64,000 bases of DNA from Allostella vacuolata (GTDB lineage: Bacteria; Pseudomonadota; Alphaproteobacteria; ATCC43930; Allostellaceae): contig AP019702.1 of NCBI GenBank assembly GCA_006739055.1, positions 620,501 through 684,500 on the forward strand. Reading direction: 5' to 3'. The notes below the pieces were generated by a model. That model worked only from the letters and a program-made list of their open reading frames with translations. It was not told the origin of the DNA and searched no databases. Shown piece by piece: positions 19,625 through 29,460 of the stretch; within the stretch, counting starts at the first letter, position 1, and every line of letters begins with the position of its first letter. The translations under genes were made by a program, and so were the position numbers.

Positions 19625-21292
19625 TCATGGCGCGGCGACGCCCCAGTTCTCGACCCACAGCGTGGTCGGGTACTGGTGGCCGGTCGGCTCGACCCCTGTC
19701 AGCCACTTGGGCAGCACGAACGGGTCGGCGCGGAAGAAGAGCGGCAGTGCCGGCAGGTCGCGGGCGTAGAGGTGCTGCTGCGCGTGCCAGAGCTTCCGCC
19801 GCCGCTCGCGGTCCAGCTCGACCTCGATCTTCTCGATCAGCCCGTCCATCTCGGCGTTGGCATAGCCCGGATAGTTCTGGCCGGAGAAATTGTTGGCGGG
19901 CCCGGGGATGCTTTCGGAGTGCAGGGTCGTGCGCGGCACCCCCTCGGGGGCCGACAGCCAGGCGAACAGGGCAAGCCCGCTGAAGCGGCGCTTGGACACC
20001 GTTTCGCCGAAGAAGACGCGCGGCGGCTCGTTGCGCAGCTTCACCTCGATGCCGACCTGCCGCCACTGGCTCTGCAGCACCTGCTGCACCAGTTCGCGGC
20101 CGCGGTTGCCGGCCGTGGTCATCAGCTCGATCGTCAGGCGCTCGCCCGAGGCGTTCTGGCGGATGCCGGTCCCCTTGCGCGGCCATCCGGCGGCGTCCAG
20201 CAGGGCGCCTGCCGCCTTGGGGTCGAAGGCGTAGGCCGGCAGGTCCTCGGCATGGACCCAGTCGAGCGGGTGGATCGCGCCGCGGGCGACCGGCTGGCGG
20301 CCGCCGAACAGGGTCCGGGTCAGCTTCTCGCGGTCGATCGCCAGCAGCAGCGCCTCGCGCACCCGGCGGTCGGCCAGGATCGGGTTGTCGAGGTTGACGT
20401 CCATGTGCTCGTAGACGAGCCCCGGCTTGTAGAGGACGGTGTAGCGGTCGCGGTGCCGGGCCTCGAAGGCCATCGCCTGGTCGAGCGACAGGCCGAGTTC
20501 GCCCGCGACGTAGTCGACCGCGCCGGACAGCAGGTTGGCCTCGAGCGCGGCGGTGTTCTCGATCGCACGCACGACGATGCGGCGGAAATGCGGCTTCGGC
20601 CCGTACCAGTGCGGGTTGCGCTCCAGCGCGATGTGCGAGCCGGTCGCCACCTCGACGATGCGGTAGGGGCCGAAATGCAGGCCGGGATTGGTCGGGTCGG
20701 TGTCGAAGCGGGTGCGGAAGCGGTACTGCGTCGGGTCGGCGAAGGCCTCGCGCTCCAGGTGGGCGGGCAGCAGCTGGAAGCCGCCGATCGAGGCGAACTC
20801 GAACGACAGCTTGTCGACATGGAAGGTGAAGGTGCGCTCGTCCTTGACCTCCACCTTCGTCACCCGCCGATAGAACTCGGCCGCGGCGACCCCGCTCTGC
20901 GGGTGGCGGCCGACCTCCCAGGTGAAGACCACGTCCTTGGTCGTCACCGGCACGCCGTCGCCCCAGGTGGCGCCCGGCTGGATGGTGTAGGTGACCTCGA
21001 CCCCGCGCTTGCCGTTCGGCAGGTCTACAGGCCGGGCCAGGCCGTTCTCGACCGTCGGCAGCTCGACGCACAGCAGGCAGACGAGCTTCCAGTCCTTGTC
21101 ATAGGCGGTGAAGGGCCGCCGGGTCAGGCCGAGCACGTAGCTCTTGGCCAGCATGCTCTCGATGTTGGGGTGGAGGGTCGAGGGGAACTGGGTGATGCCG
21201 ATGACCAGCTCGTCCTTGTCCGGGCCGGGGGCGGCGGCGGCCGCCCATGCCATGCACGCCGTCAGGACGGTAGCCAGCAGCGTCCGGAACAT
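19625..21292 (-). CDS. ABC transporter substrate-binding protein, family 5
   Basis: 555-residue periplasmic binding protein with signal peptide MFRTLLATVLTACMAWAAAAA. It carries the SBP_bac_5 pattern (ITQFPSTLHPNIES, TIQPGATWGDGVPVTTKDVVFTW) but is not closely similar to the tandem set at 1-5992. First gene of an operon with two permeases and a YkgJ protein. Substrate unknown. Confidence 0.92.
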   Translation of the reverse strand: MFRTLLATVLTACMAWAAAAAPGPDKDELVIGITQFPSTLHPNIESMLAKSYVLGLTRRPFTAYDKDWKLVCLLCVELPTVENGLARPVDLPNGKRGVEVTYTIQPGATWGDGVPVTTKDVVFTWEVGRHPQSGVAAAEFYRRVTKVEVKDERTFTFHVDKLSFEFASIGGFQLLPAHLEREAFADPTQYRFRTRFDTDPTNPGLHFGPYRIVEVATGSHIALERNPHWYGPKPHFRRIVVRAIENTAALEANLLSGAVDYVAGELGLSLDQAMAFEARHRDRYTVLYKPGLVYEHMDVNLDNPILADRRVREALLLAIDREKLTRTLFGGRQPVARGAIHPLDWVHAEDLPAYAFDPKAAGALLDAAGWPRKGTGIRQNASGERLTIELMTTAGNRGRELVQQVLQSQWRQVGIEVKLRNEPPRVFFGETVSKRRFSGLALFAWLSAPEGVPRTTLHSESIPGPANNFSGQNYPGYANAEMDGLIEKIEVELDRERRRKLWHAQQHLYARDLPALPLFFRADPFVLPKWLTGVEPTGHQYPTTLWVENWGVAAP

Positions 21293-21329
21293 CCCTCGAT
21301 CCCCTCCGTCGGCCGGCTCTAGCCGGCGG

Positions 21330-22016
21330 TTATAGCTTGCCGCCGTGCGCCAGCGACCATTCCACCGGCCGCTGCAGGAAGGCGCGCACCTCCCGCGTCG
21401 TCTCCGGCGCGAAATAGCCCTCGTCCTCGGCGGTGGCCAGCACGTCCCACCAAGTGCAAAGCCCGTGCAGGTTGACGCCTTCGGCTTTCAGGTTGGCGAC
21501 GCTCTCGGGAAAGATTCCGTAATGGAAGACGACGAAGGTGTGGGCGACCTCGGCCCCCGCCCGGCGCAGCGCCTCGACGAAATGCAGCTTGCTGCCGCCG
21601 TCGGTGGCCAGGTCCTCGACCAGCAGCACCCGCGCCCCCTCGGTCAGCGCGCCCTCGATCTGGGCGTCGCGGCCGAAGCCCTTGGGCTTCTTGCGGACAT
21701 AGAGCATGGGCAGCATCAGCCGCTCGGCCAGCCAGGCGGCGAACGGGATGCCGGCGGTCTCGCCGCCGGCCACCGCATCCAGGTTCTCGAAGCCGATCTC
21801 GTTCTCGATGGCGGCGGCGGCCAGGTCCATGATGCGGCGGCGCGCGCGCGGGAACGAGATGATCCGGCGGCAGTCGATATAGACGGGGCTGGCCCGGCCG
21901 GAGGTGAAGATGAAGGGCTGTTCGGGGCGGAACAGCACGGCCTTGATCTCGATCAGGATGCGCGCGACGGTGCGCGCGGCGTCCGTCGGAGGGGCGGGGT
22001 GGGCGGCGTCGGGCAT
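21330..22016 (-). CDS. pyrE: Orotate phosphoribosyltransferase
   Basis: 228 residues, joining orotate to PRPP to make orotidine 5'-phosphate in pyrimidine synthesis. The PRPP-binding motif is [16 protein letters not shown] around residues 128-143; Y/R-rich substrate residues and the [14 protein letters not shown] strand near 38-52 also match the family. The C-terminal extension ([16 protein letters not shown]) is seen in alphaproteobacterial PyrE. Apparently monocistronic. Confidence 0.93.
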   Translation of the reverse strand: MPDAAHPAPPTDAARTVARILIEIKAVLFRPEQPFIFTSGRASPVYIDCRRIISFPRARRRIMDLAAAAIENEIGFENLDAVAGGETAGIPFAAWLAERLMLPMLYVRKKPKGFGRDAQIEGALTEGARVLLVEDLATDGGSKLHFVEALRRAGAEVAHTFVVFHYGIFPESVANLKAEGVNLHGLCTWWDVLATAEDEGYFAPETTREVRAFLQRPVEWSLAHGGKL

Positions 22017-22106
22017 GGGTCCTGCAGGCTATCCGGAACCCTTCCTGTCTAGGGCACAACGCCGGGCGGGGCAACGGCGGATGCCGGTCCGGAGACCCTC
22101 GACCGT

Positions 22107-22856
22107 CTATGTCGCGCCCATCACTTTCGTATGGTGCGCGCGCTCTTCGGGCGACAGCGCCAGCCACCATTCCCGCAGCTCCTGCGGATGGGGGATCTTC
22201 AGGTCGACGATATGCTCCGTCGGCATCGGCAGGTCGGAGGTCTCGTAGAAGTACCGGTAGCGCACCCGGTAGGCGACGGTGCCCTTGCGGGTGCAGCCGA
22301 CCTTGCGGCCGCGCTGGCGCAGCCAGATCGACACCCAGCGATCGGCGATGTAGCGCACCCGGGGCGGGACCAGGGCGAAGACCCCGATTGCGCTGTAGGC
22401 CGGCGGGAACAGCATCAGGCAGTTGGTGTCGAAGGTCTCGATCCCGTCCACCAGCTGGCAGCGGTGCAGCATCCGGCCGTCGACATGGTGCATGACGCGC
22501 AGCGACGAGGCCGCCTCCAGCCCGTGCCGCGCCTGGTGCGCCAGCAGGCTCTCGACATGGTCGGGATAGAGCCAGTTGTCGGCGTCGAGGAAGCCGATGG
22601 CGTCGAAGCCCTGCGAGGCGGCGGACAGGGCGCCGATCGCCCGTGGCGTGTGGCCCCAGTCGGCATGGCCGGCCGGCATCACGATGTGCTGGGCGTCCCA
22701 GGCATCGACGGCGGCCTCCGGCTTGCCGTCGCCGACCAGGATGTGGGTGGCCGGATGGGTCTGCCCGCGCACGCTGGCATGGGCCTTGGCGATCCAGGCC
22801 AGCGGTTCGCCGTGATAGGGGGTGACGATGGCGACGCGCCGCCGGTCCTGGCTCAT
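22107..22856 (-). CDS. Family 2 glycosyltransferase (GT-A fold)
   Basis: 249 residues. N terminus RRVAIVTPYHGEPLAWIAKAHASVRGQTHPATHILVGDG is a nucleotide-sugar-binding Rossmann start, and FLDADNWLYPDH near residue 92 supplies the DxD metal site. The C-terminal half (SIWLRQRGRKVGC, YRYFYETSDLPMPTEHI) is not assignable to a named enzyme. ATG at 22856 overlaps the upstream paralogue's stop (ATGA), so the pair is co-translated. Probably modifies a surface glycan; acceptor unknown. Confidence 0.8.
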   Translation of the reverse strand: MSQDRRRVAIVTPYHGEPLAWIAKAHASVRGQTHPATHILVGDGKPEAAVDAWDAQHIVMPAGHADWGHTPRAIGALSAASQGFDAIGFLDADNWLYPDHVESLLAHQARHGLEAASSLRVMHHVDGRMLHRCQLVDGIETFDTNCLMLFPPAYSAIGVFALVPPRVRYIADRWVSIWLRQRGRKVGCTRKGTVAYRVRYRYFYETSDLPMPTEHIVDLKIPHPQELREWWLALSPEERAHHTKVMGAT

Positions 22857-23581
22857 GTCACCCCCAGCCGCCGCAGCTCGCGGGTGCGGCGGTCCGCGTC
22901 GATGGCGCGCCACCAGGCGGCGACCGCGGCCGGGTCCGGCGGGTCGGCCTCGGTCAGGCGGTCGTCCCAGCGGGTCGGCCCGAACGGCGCGTTGAAGGCG
23001 CGCGAGCGGATGCGCTTGGCGACGGTGGCACCGTCGGCGACCGCGACCGTGCGGCGGCGGCGCTGCAGGAAGCCCAGCACCGACTGGACCGCGTTGTCGG
23101 CCACCGGGGCCGGGGCGAGGCACCAGACGGCGATCGCGGGAAACGCCTCCGGCCGCAGCAGGATGCCGCTCGAATCGACCACCCGGACCCCGTCGACCAG
23201 CGGGCAGGGCCCGGCCGCGGTGCCGTCGATGCGGTGCAGCACCCGTCTGGCCGTTGCCGCGTCGACGCCGGCCGCCGCCGCGGCCAGGCCCGCCAGGTGC
23301 CCGGGCAGGAACCAGTCGGCCGGGTCGAGGAAGGTCACGGCGTCGAAGCGCTGCGAGGCGGCCGACAGCCCGCCCGCCATCCGCGCGGCATTGCCGCCAT
23401 CGCCATGGCGGTGCTTCAGGACGATATGCTGGTCGGCCCATCCGGCGACCGCGGGGTCCGGCTGCCCGTCGGCGACCAGGACATGCACCGCCTCCACGCC
23501 CTGCGCCCGGACGCTGGCATGGCCCTGGGCCAGCCATTCGGCGGGTTCGTCCGCATAGGGGGTGACGACGGCGATGCGCAT
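22853..23581 (-). CDS. Glycosyltransferase-like protein, paralogue with altered DxD
   Basis: 242 residues, clearly homologous to the following gene: both start with VTPY.(D/G)EP.(A)W and share ASVR, GLSAASQ(R/G)FDA..FLD. The metal site reads FLDPADWFLP rather than FLDADNW, so the DxD is shifted or lost and the protein may be a non-catalytic partner. ATG at 23581 is chosen because it opens the conserved Rossmann strand; upstream codons in frame show no family similarity. An internal duplication of one ancestral gene is the simplest origin. Confidence 0.7.
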   Translation of the reverse strand: MRIAVVTPYADEPAEWLAQGHASVRAQGVEAVHVLVADGQPDPAVAGWADQHIVLKHRHGDGGNAARMAGGLSAASQRFDAVTFLDPADWFLPGHLAGLAAAAAGVDAATARRVLHRIDGTAAGPCPLVDGVRVVDSSGILLRPEAFPAIAVWCLAPAPVADNAVQSVLGFLQRRRRTVAVADGATVAKRIRSRAFNAPFGPTRWDDRLTEADPPDPAAVAAWWRAIDADRRTRELRRLGVT

Positions 23582-23745
23582 GGGGCAGCGTCGGTATGTA
23601 CGCGAAGCCGGAGAACCTTGCCAAGGCGCCACCGGGCTCCCCGGATATCGTGGGCCCGGTCGATGACATACGGGGCAGGAATGCCTAGCTCTTGGGGCTG
23701 TCCGGCCCCAACCCCTCGACCGCAAATCTTGCGACGGTTCTCCCG

Positions 23746-24288
23746 ATGATCCGCCTCTTCGTGGCCATCCCCCTGCCCGAGACCCTGCGCCGTTCCCTCT
23801 CCCTGCTGGGCGGCGGCATCCCCGGCGCCAACTGGGTCGCGGCCGACAACCTGCACCTGACCCTGCGCTTCATCGGCGAAGTCGACGAGGGCACCGCGCG
23901 CGACGTGGATGACATGCTGTCCGGCCTCGATGTGCCGGCGGTCGACGTCCGGGTCGCCGGCATGGGCCAGTTCGGCGAGGGCGACCGGGCGCGGCTCCTC
24001 TATGCGGCGGTCGAGCGGACGCCGGAGCTGGTCCGGCTCCAGGAACGGGTGGAAGCGGCGGTGGTGCGCGGCGGCTGCCCGCACGAGCGGCGCAAGTTCG
24101 CCCCCCATATCACGCTCGCCCGGCTCAAGGGGGCGGCGATGCCGCGGGTGCAGGGCTTCATCGCCGCCCATGCGCTGCTGCGCTGGCCGCCCTTCACGGC
24201 CGACCGGGTGGTGCTCTATTCGAGCCATCTCGGCCGCGAGGGCCCGATCTACCGGGCCCTGGCCGACTATCCGCTGCGCGTCTGGTAG
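23746..24288 (+). CDS. thpR: RNA 2',3'-cyclic phosphodiesterase (2H/LigT family)
   Basis: 180 residues. Two HxTx motifs define the 2H phosphoesterase active site: HLTL at about residues 37-40 and HITL at about 123-126, with the family spacing. The start MIRLFVAIPLPE matches ThpR proteins. It opens 2',3'-cyclic phosphates on RNA and related substrates. Followed after 12 bp by the sirtuin gene and then the UDG-family gene on the same strand. Confidence 0.88.
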   Translation: MIRLFVAIPLPETLRRSLSLLGGGIPGANWVAADNLHLTLRFIGEVDEGTARDVDDMLSGLDVPAVDVRVAGMGQFGEGDRARLLYAAVERTPELVRLQERVEAAVVRGGCPHERRKFAPHITLARLKGAAMPRVQGFIAAHALLRWPPFTADRVVLYSSHLGREGPIYRALADYPLRVW

Positions 24289-24300
24289 GGGAGGGGAGCC

Positions 24301-25014
24301 ATGGTCGAGTCGGGACCGATCGTCGTGCTGACCGGGGCCGGGATCTCGCGCGAATCCGGCCTGCACACCTTCCGCGACGCCGACGGCATCTGGGCCACCG
24401 TGCGGATCGAGGACGTGGCGACCCCCGAGGCTTTCGCTCGCGATCCGGCCCGGGTCCAGGCCTTCTACGACGCCCGCCGCCGTGGCCTTCTCGACCCCGC
24501 GATCCAGCCCAACGCCGCCCACCGGGCGCTGGCCCGGCTGGAGGCGGAATGGCCGGCCCCGGTCCTGCTGGTGACGCAGAACATCGACGACCTGCACGAG
24601 CGCGCCGGGTCGCGGGCGCCGCTGCACATGCATGGCGAGATCCTGAAGGCGCGCTGCCTCGCCTGCCGCGCCGTGTCCCCCGCGCCGGGCGACCTGGCGC
24701 CGGGGCCGGCCTGCCCCGGCTGCGGCCGCGGCCCGCTGCGTCCGCATGTCGTCTGGTTCGGCGAGATGCCGCTGGAGATGGACCGCATCGAGGCGGCGCT
24801 CGACGCCTGCGCCCTGTTCGTCTCGATCGGCACGTCGGGCAACGTCTATCCGGCCGCCGGCTTCGTCGAGCTGGCGCTCGCGGCCGGCGCCCGGACGGTC
24901 GAGCTGAACCTGGAACGCTCGCTGGGGGCCGCCCGCTTCGACGAGGGCCGCTACGGACCGGCTTCCGTCGTGGTGCCGGCCTTCGTCGACGAGCTGCTGG
25001 CGGGATTGGAATGA
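24301..25014 (+). CDS. cobB: NAD-dependent protein deacylase, sirtuin class III
   Basis: 237 residues. NAD-binding GAGIS at 12-16, TQNIDDLH at 92-99, catalytic His111, and four zinc Cys at 119, 122, 138 and 141. Tyr56 and Arg59 in FYDARRRGL form the Y-x-x-R pair that in CobB/SIRT5 proteins recognises succinyl and malonyl lysine, so desuccinylation as well as deacetylation is expected. The stop overlaps the next start (ATGA). Confidence 0.92.
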   Translation: MVESGPIVVLTGAGISRESGLHTFRDADGIWATVRIEDVATPEAFARDPARVQAFYDARRRGLLDPAIQPNAAHRALARLEAEWPAPVLLVTQNIDDLHERAGSRAPLHMHGEILKARCLACRAVSPAPGDLAPGPACPGCGRGPLRPHVVWFGEMPLEMDRIEAALDACALFVSIGTSGNVYPAAGFVELALAAGARTVELNLERSLGAARFDEGRYGPASVVVPAFVDELLAGLE

Positions 25015-25640
25015 GCGGGGAGCTGGACCGCCTGCTGGCCGAGATCCGCGCCTGCCGCCTGTGCGCGGCACACCTGCCGCTGGGGCCGCGGCCGGTGGTG
25101 CGCGGGCACGCCACGGCGCGCATCCTGCTCGCCAGCCAGGCGCCGGGGACCAAGGTGCATGCGTCGGGCCTGTCGTTCGACGACGCCAGCGGCGATCGCC
25201 TGCGCGACTGGCTGGGGGTCGACCGCCAGACCTTCTACGACGAGAGCCGGATCGCCATGGCGCCGATGGGCTTCTGCTATCCCGGCCGCCTGCCGCGGGG
25301 CGGCGATGCGCCGCCGCGGCCGGAATGCGCGCCCCTGTGGCAGCCGCGAGTGGTGGCCGCCTTTACCGCGGTCGAGCTGGTGCTGCTGGTCGGCGGCTGG
25401 GCGCAGTCCTGGCATCTCGGCCGGCGCGCGCGGCCGACGCTGACCGCCACCGTGGCCGCCTGGCGGGACTACCTGCCGCGCCACTTCCCGCTGCCGCACC
25501 CGAGCTGGCGCAACACCGGCTGGATTGCCCGCAACCCGTGGTTCGAGGCCGAGGCGCTGCCCGAACTGCGCCGCCGGGTCGGCCGCCTGCTGGCCGGGCT
25601 GCCGGCGGACGAAGACCGATCAGTCGACCAGGGCCGATAG
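25011..25640 (+). CDS. Uracil-DNA glycosylase family protein
   Basis: 209 residues of the UDG superfamily. Motif 1 is LLASQAPGTKVHASG (the A-P-G turn of the active site) and motif 2 is HPSWRNTGW. An N-terminal CRLC pair recalls families with a metal centre but only two Cys are obvious. Translationally coupled to the sirtuin gene. Whether it excises uracil is not shown by sequence; some members of this clade are uncharacterised. Its 3' end overlaps the converging hydrolase gene by 21 bp. Confidence 0.8.
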   Translation: MSGELDRLLAEIRACRLCAAHLPLGPRPVVRGHATARILLASQAPGTKVHASGLSFDDASGDRLRDWLGVDRQTFYDESRIAMAPMGFCYPGRLPRGGDAPPRPECAPLWQPRVVAAFTAVELVLLVGGWAQSWHLGRRARPTLTATVAAWRDYLPRHFPLPHPSWRNTGWIARNPWFEAEALPELRRRVGRLLAGLPADEDRSVDQGR

Positions 25641-26219
25641 GGGCGCCACGACGGCGAAGCGGTCGGCCAGCTCGGCCAGCGAGGCGCGCTGCAGCTGCGG
25701 GGGGTCGAGGTCGGGCCCGCCGGTCGGGTCGGGCAGGGCGCGGGTGGCGGTGGCGTCGGCGATGACCGTGGTGCGGTAGCCGAGGTCGAGGGCGGCGCGC
25801 GCCGTCGAGCTGACGCACATGTGGGTCATGAAGCCGGCGATGACCAGCTGGCTGCGGCCGGTCTGCTTCAGCATCGACTGCAGGTCGGTGCCGGCGAAGG
25901 CGTTGGGCAGGCCCTTGGTGATGACCGTCTCGCCCGGCTCCGGCCGGGCCGGGTCGGCGATCTGCCCGCCCGGGCCCTCGGGGTCGAACAGGCCGCCGAC
26001 CTTGCCCAGGTGGGCGACATGGATGATGGGGGCGCCGGCAGCCCGCGCCCGCTGCAGCAGCCGGCGGATGGCTTCCAGGGCCGGGGCGGCGCCCGGCAGC
26101 GGAAGCCGCCCGTCGACATATTCCCGCTGGGCGTCGATCACCACCACCGCGGACTGCGAGAGCGGTCCCGGGGTGGCGTCGGCACCGGCGAGCTGCAGGA
26201 GGGTGCGGGCTGCGGTCAT
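25620..26219 (-). CDS. Isochorismatase-like cysteine hydrolase
   Basis: 199 residues. The expected triad is visible: Asp in VVVIDAQREYVDG, Lys in VITKGLPNAF and Cys in FMTHMCVSSTARAA. Family members hydrolyse isochorismate, nicotinamide or other small amides; the substrate here is not evident. ATG at 26219 gives the usual length. Divergently transcribed from a LysR gene at 26336, which may control it. Confidence 0.85.
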   Translation of the reverse strand: MTAARTLLQLAGADATPGPLSQSAVVVIDAQREYVDGRLPLPGAAPALEAIRRLLQRARAAGAPIIHVAHLGKVGGLFDPEGPGGQIADPARPEPGETVITKGLPNAFAGTDLQSMLKQTGRSQLVIAGFMTHMCVSSTARAALDLGYRTTVIADATATRALPDPTGGPDLDPPQLQRASLAELADRFAVVAPLSALVD

Positions 26220-26335
26220 TGGTGAAGCTTCTCCCTGTAGGCCCGGGAGAATAGGCCTGCATCCGTGCCGGGGAAGCCGCGACTTTCGACCTGCCTCCTG
26301 CAAGAATGCCGGCAGGCGGCTGGCAGGTGCAGCGG

Positions 26336-27175
26336 ATGACGATGATCGACTGGGACGGATGGCGCACGGTGCTGCTGCTGGCGCGCACCGGCACGCTGGC
26401 CGGCGCGGCGGCCGTGCTCGGCGTCGATGCCACCACCGCCGCGCGGCGTTACCGCCGCATGGAGGCCGCCTTGGGCTTGCGCCTCTTCGAGCGCCAGGGC
26501 GCCCGCCTGCTGCCGACCGCCGCCTGCCGCGACCTGCTGCCGCGGCTGGAGGCGGCCGAGCGCGCCCTGCTGGCGGCCGAAGCGGAGTTCGACCAGGGGG
26601 CCGCCGGGCCGGTCCGGGTGCTGCGCGTGACCGCGGTCAGCTATATCACCGATCACCTGCTGGCCCCGGGCCTGCCCGCGCTGCTGGCCGGGCGCCGCAT
26701 CCGGGTCGACCTCCTGGGCGACAACCGCAACCTCAGCATGACCCGGCGTGAGGCGGATCTCGCAGTGCGTCTCGGCCGGCCGGACGTGGCCCATGGCGCG
26801 GTGCGCCAGCTCGGGACGGTCGCCTATGCCGTCCATGCCCGGCGCGGGCTGGACGCCGGGCGCCTGCCCTGGGCCGCCCTGTCGGACGAGCAGGCCCACC
26901 TGCCGGAAAGCCGCTGGACGGCGCGCGCCGCGGGCGAGCGCGGCGTCGAGCATCGCGCCAACCGCTTCGAGGCGCTGGCGCGGATGGCGGCGGCCGGGCT
27001 GGTGCGGGTGCTGCTGCCCGAACTCCTCGCCCGCCACTTCCCCGAGCTGGAACGGGCAGGCGAGCCGGCCGCCGTCCAGCGGGAGGCCTGGCTGGTCGGG
27101 CATCCGGAGGACGCCGACACCCCGCATGTCCAGGCCGGGGTCGCCTGGCTGGCGGGGCTCTTCGACCGGCTCTAG
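26336..27175 (+). CDS. LysR-family transcriptional regulator
   Basis: About 279 residues. The N-terminal winged helix is DWDGWRTVLLLARTGTLAGAAAVLGVDATTAARRYRRMEAALGLRLFER, and the rest is a LysR substrate domain with the typical READLAVRLGRP segment. ATGs at 26306, 26336 and 26342 are all possible; 26336 is preferred because helix 1 follows soon after, but no start has a clear Shine-Dalgarno site. It probably regulates the divergent cysteine hydrolase. Confidence 0.82.
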   Translation: MTMIDWDGWRTVLLLARTGTLAGAAAVLGVDATTAARRYRRMEAALGLRLFERQGARLLPTAACRDLLPRLEAAERALLAAEAEFDQGAAGPVRVLRVTAVSYITDHLLAPGLPALLAGRRIRVDLLGDNRNLSMTRREADLAVRLGRPDVAHGAVRQLGTVAYAVHARRGLDAGRLPWAALSDEQAHLPESRWTARAAGERGVEHRANRFEALARMAAAGLVRVLLPELLARHFPELERAGEPAAVQREAWLVGHPEDADTPHVQAGVAWLAGLFDRL

Positions 27176-27181
27176 AGGGCC

Positions 27182-28561
<1,380 letters not shown>

Positions 28562-28591
28562 TCAATCAAATTCATAACGTAGAAATCGGAA

Positions 28592-28606
28592 ATCAAAGGA
28601 ATTGAT
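28592..28606. promoter_or_regulatory. T-N11-A dyad between dgdA and its regulator
   Basis: ATCAAAGGAATTGAT is a 5-bp inverted repeat with a 5-bp centre and contains the T-N11-A spacing of LysR operators, in a notably AT-rich patch (28561-28606). It lies just before the GTG of the LysR gene and includes its likely ribosome-binding AAGGA, so binding could autoregulate. Confidence 0.45.
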
Positions 28607-28611
28607 AGCCC

Positions 28612-29460
28612 GTGCCGACCCTCGACATCCTTCTGCTCCGCAGCTTCGTCGCCGTGTCGCGCACCGGATCGATCAGCGCCGCCGCGCTCCAGGTCGGCCG
28701 CACCCAGTCGGCGGTCAGCATGCAGATGCAGCGGCTGGAAACGGTCGTCGGGCAGCCGATCCTGCATCGCACCGGCACCGGGGTCGAACTGACCGCCGCG
28801 GGCGACCGGTTGCTGTCCCATGCGGAGCGGATCCTGGGGGCCCATGACGAGGCGCTGGCGAGCGTCGCGACCGCGGGCCTGCATGGCGCGATCAGCTTCG
28901 GCTGCCCGGAGGACTACCTGACCGCCTTCTTCCCGGACATCCTGAAGGGCTTCGGCGCCCGGCACGGCGACGTGGAGATCGAGGTCGTATGCGCGCCGAC
29001 GGTGGAGCTGCGGGCCCTCCTGCAGCGCCGCCGGATCGATCTGGCGCTCGTCTCGCTGCCGGGGGAGGGTGGTCCCGGTGCCGTCATCCGTCCGGAATCC
29101 TTCGTCTGGGTCGGCAACGAGCCCCGCCCGGAGATCCTCGACGCACCGATCCTGCCGCTGGCCCTGTCGGCGCCCGGCACGCTCGACCACTACGCCGCCT
29201 GTGATGCGATGGAGGGGGCGGCGCGTGCCTACCGCATCGCCTTCGCCAGCAATTCGCTGGCAGGGCTGCTCGCCGTGACGCGCTCGGGCCGGGCGATCAG
29301 CGTCGTCACGCGGTCGGCCGTGCCGGGCGACCTCCATGTGCTGAACGCGCTGCTGCCGCCGCTGCCCGACATCGGGATCAGCCTCACCTACGCCGCCGCC
29401 CGGCCGCCGGCCATCGTGCGGGCCTTCGGCGAGTTCGTGAAGGCGCGGCTGGCGCCCTAG
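28612..29460 (+). CDS. LysR-family regulator (DgdR-like)
   Basis: 282 residues, starting at GTG 28612 with AAGGA about 11 bp upstream. N-terminal helix-turn-helix is LLRSFVAVSRTGSISAAALQVGRTQSAVSMQMQRLE; the effector domain ends RPPAIVRAFGEFVKARLAP. It is divergent from dgdA with a 110-bp shared control region, the arrangement known for DgdR, which represses dgdA unless its amino acid substrate is present. Identity as DgdR rests mainly on this context. Confidence 0.82.
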   Translation: MPTLDILLLRSFVAVSRTGSISAAALQVGRTQSAVSMQMQRLETVVGQPILHRTGTGVELTAAGDRLLSHAERILGAHDEALASVATAGLHGAISFGCPEDYLTAFFPDILKGFGARHGDVEIEVVCAPTVELRALLQRRRIDLALVSLPGEGGPGAVIRPESFVWVGNEPRPEILDAPILPLALSAPGTLDHYAACDAMEGAARAYRIAFASNSLAGLLAVTRSGRAISVVTRSAVPGDLHVLNALLPPLPDIGISLTYAAARPPAIVRAFGEFVKARLAP

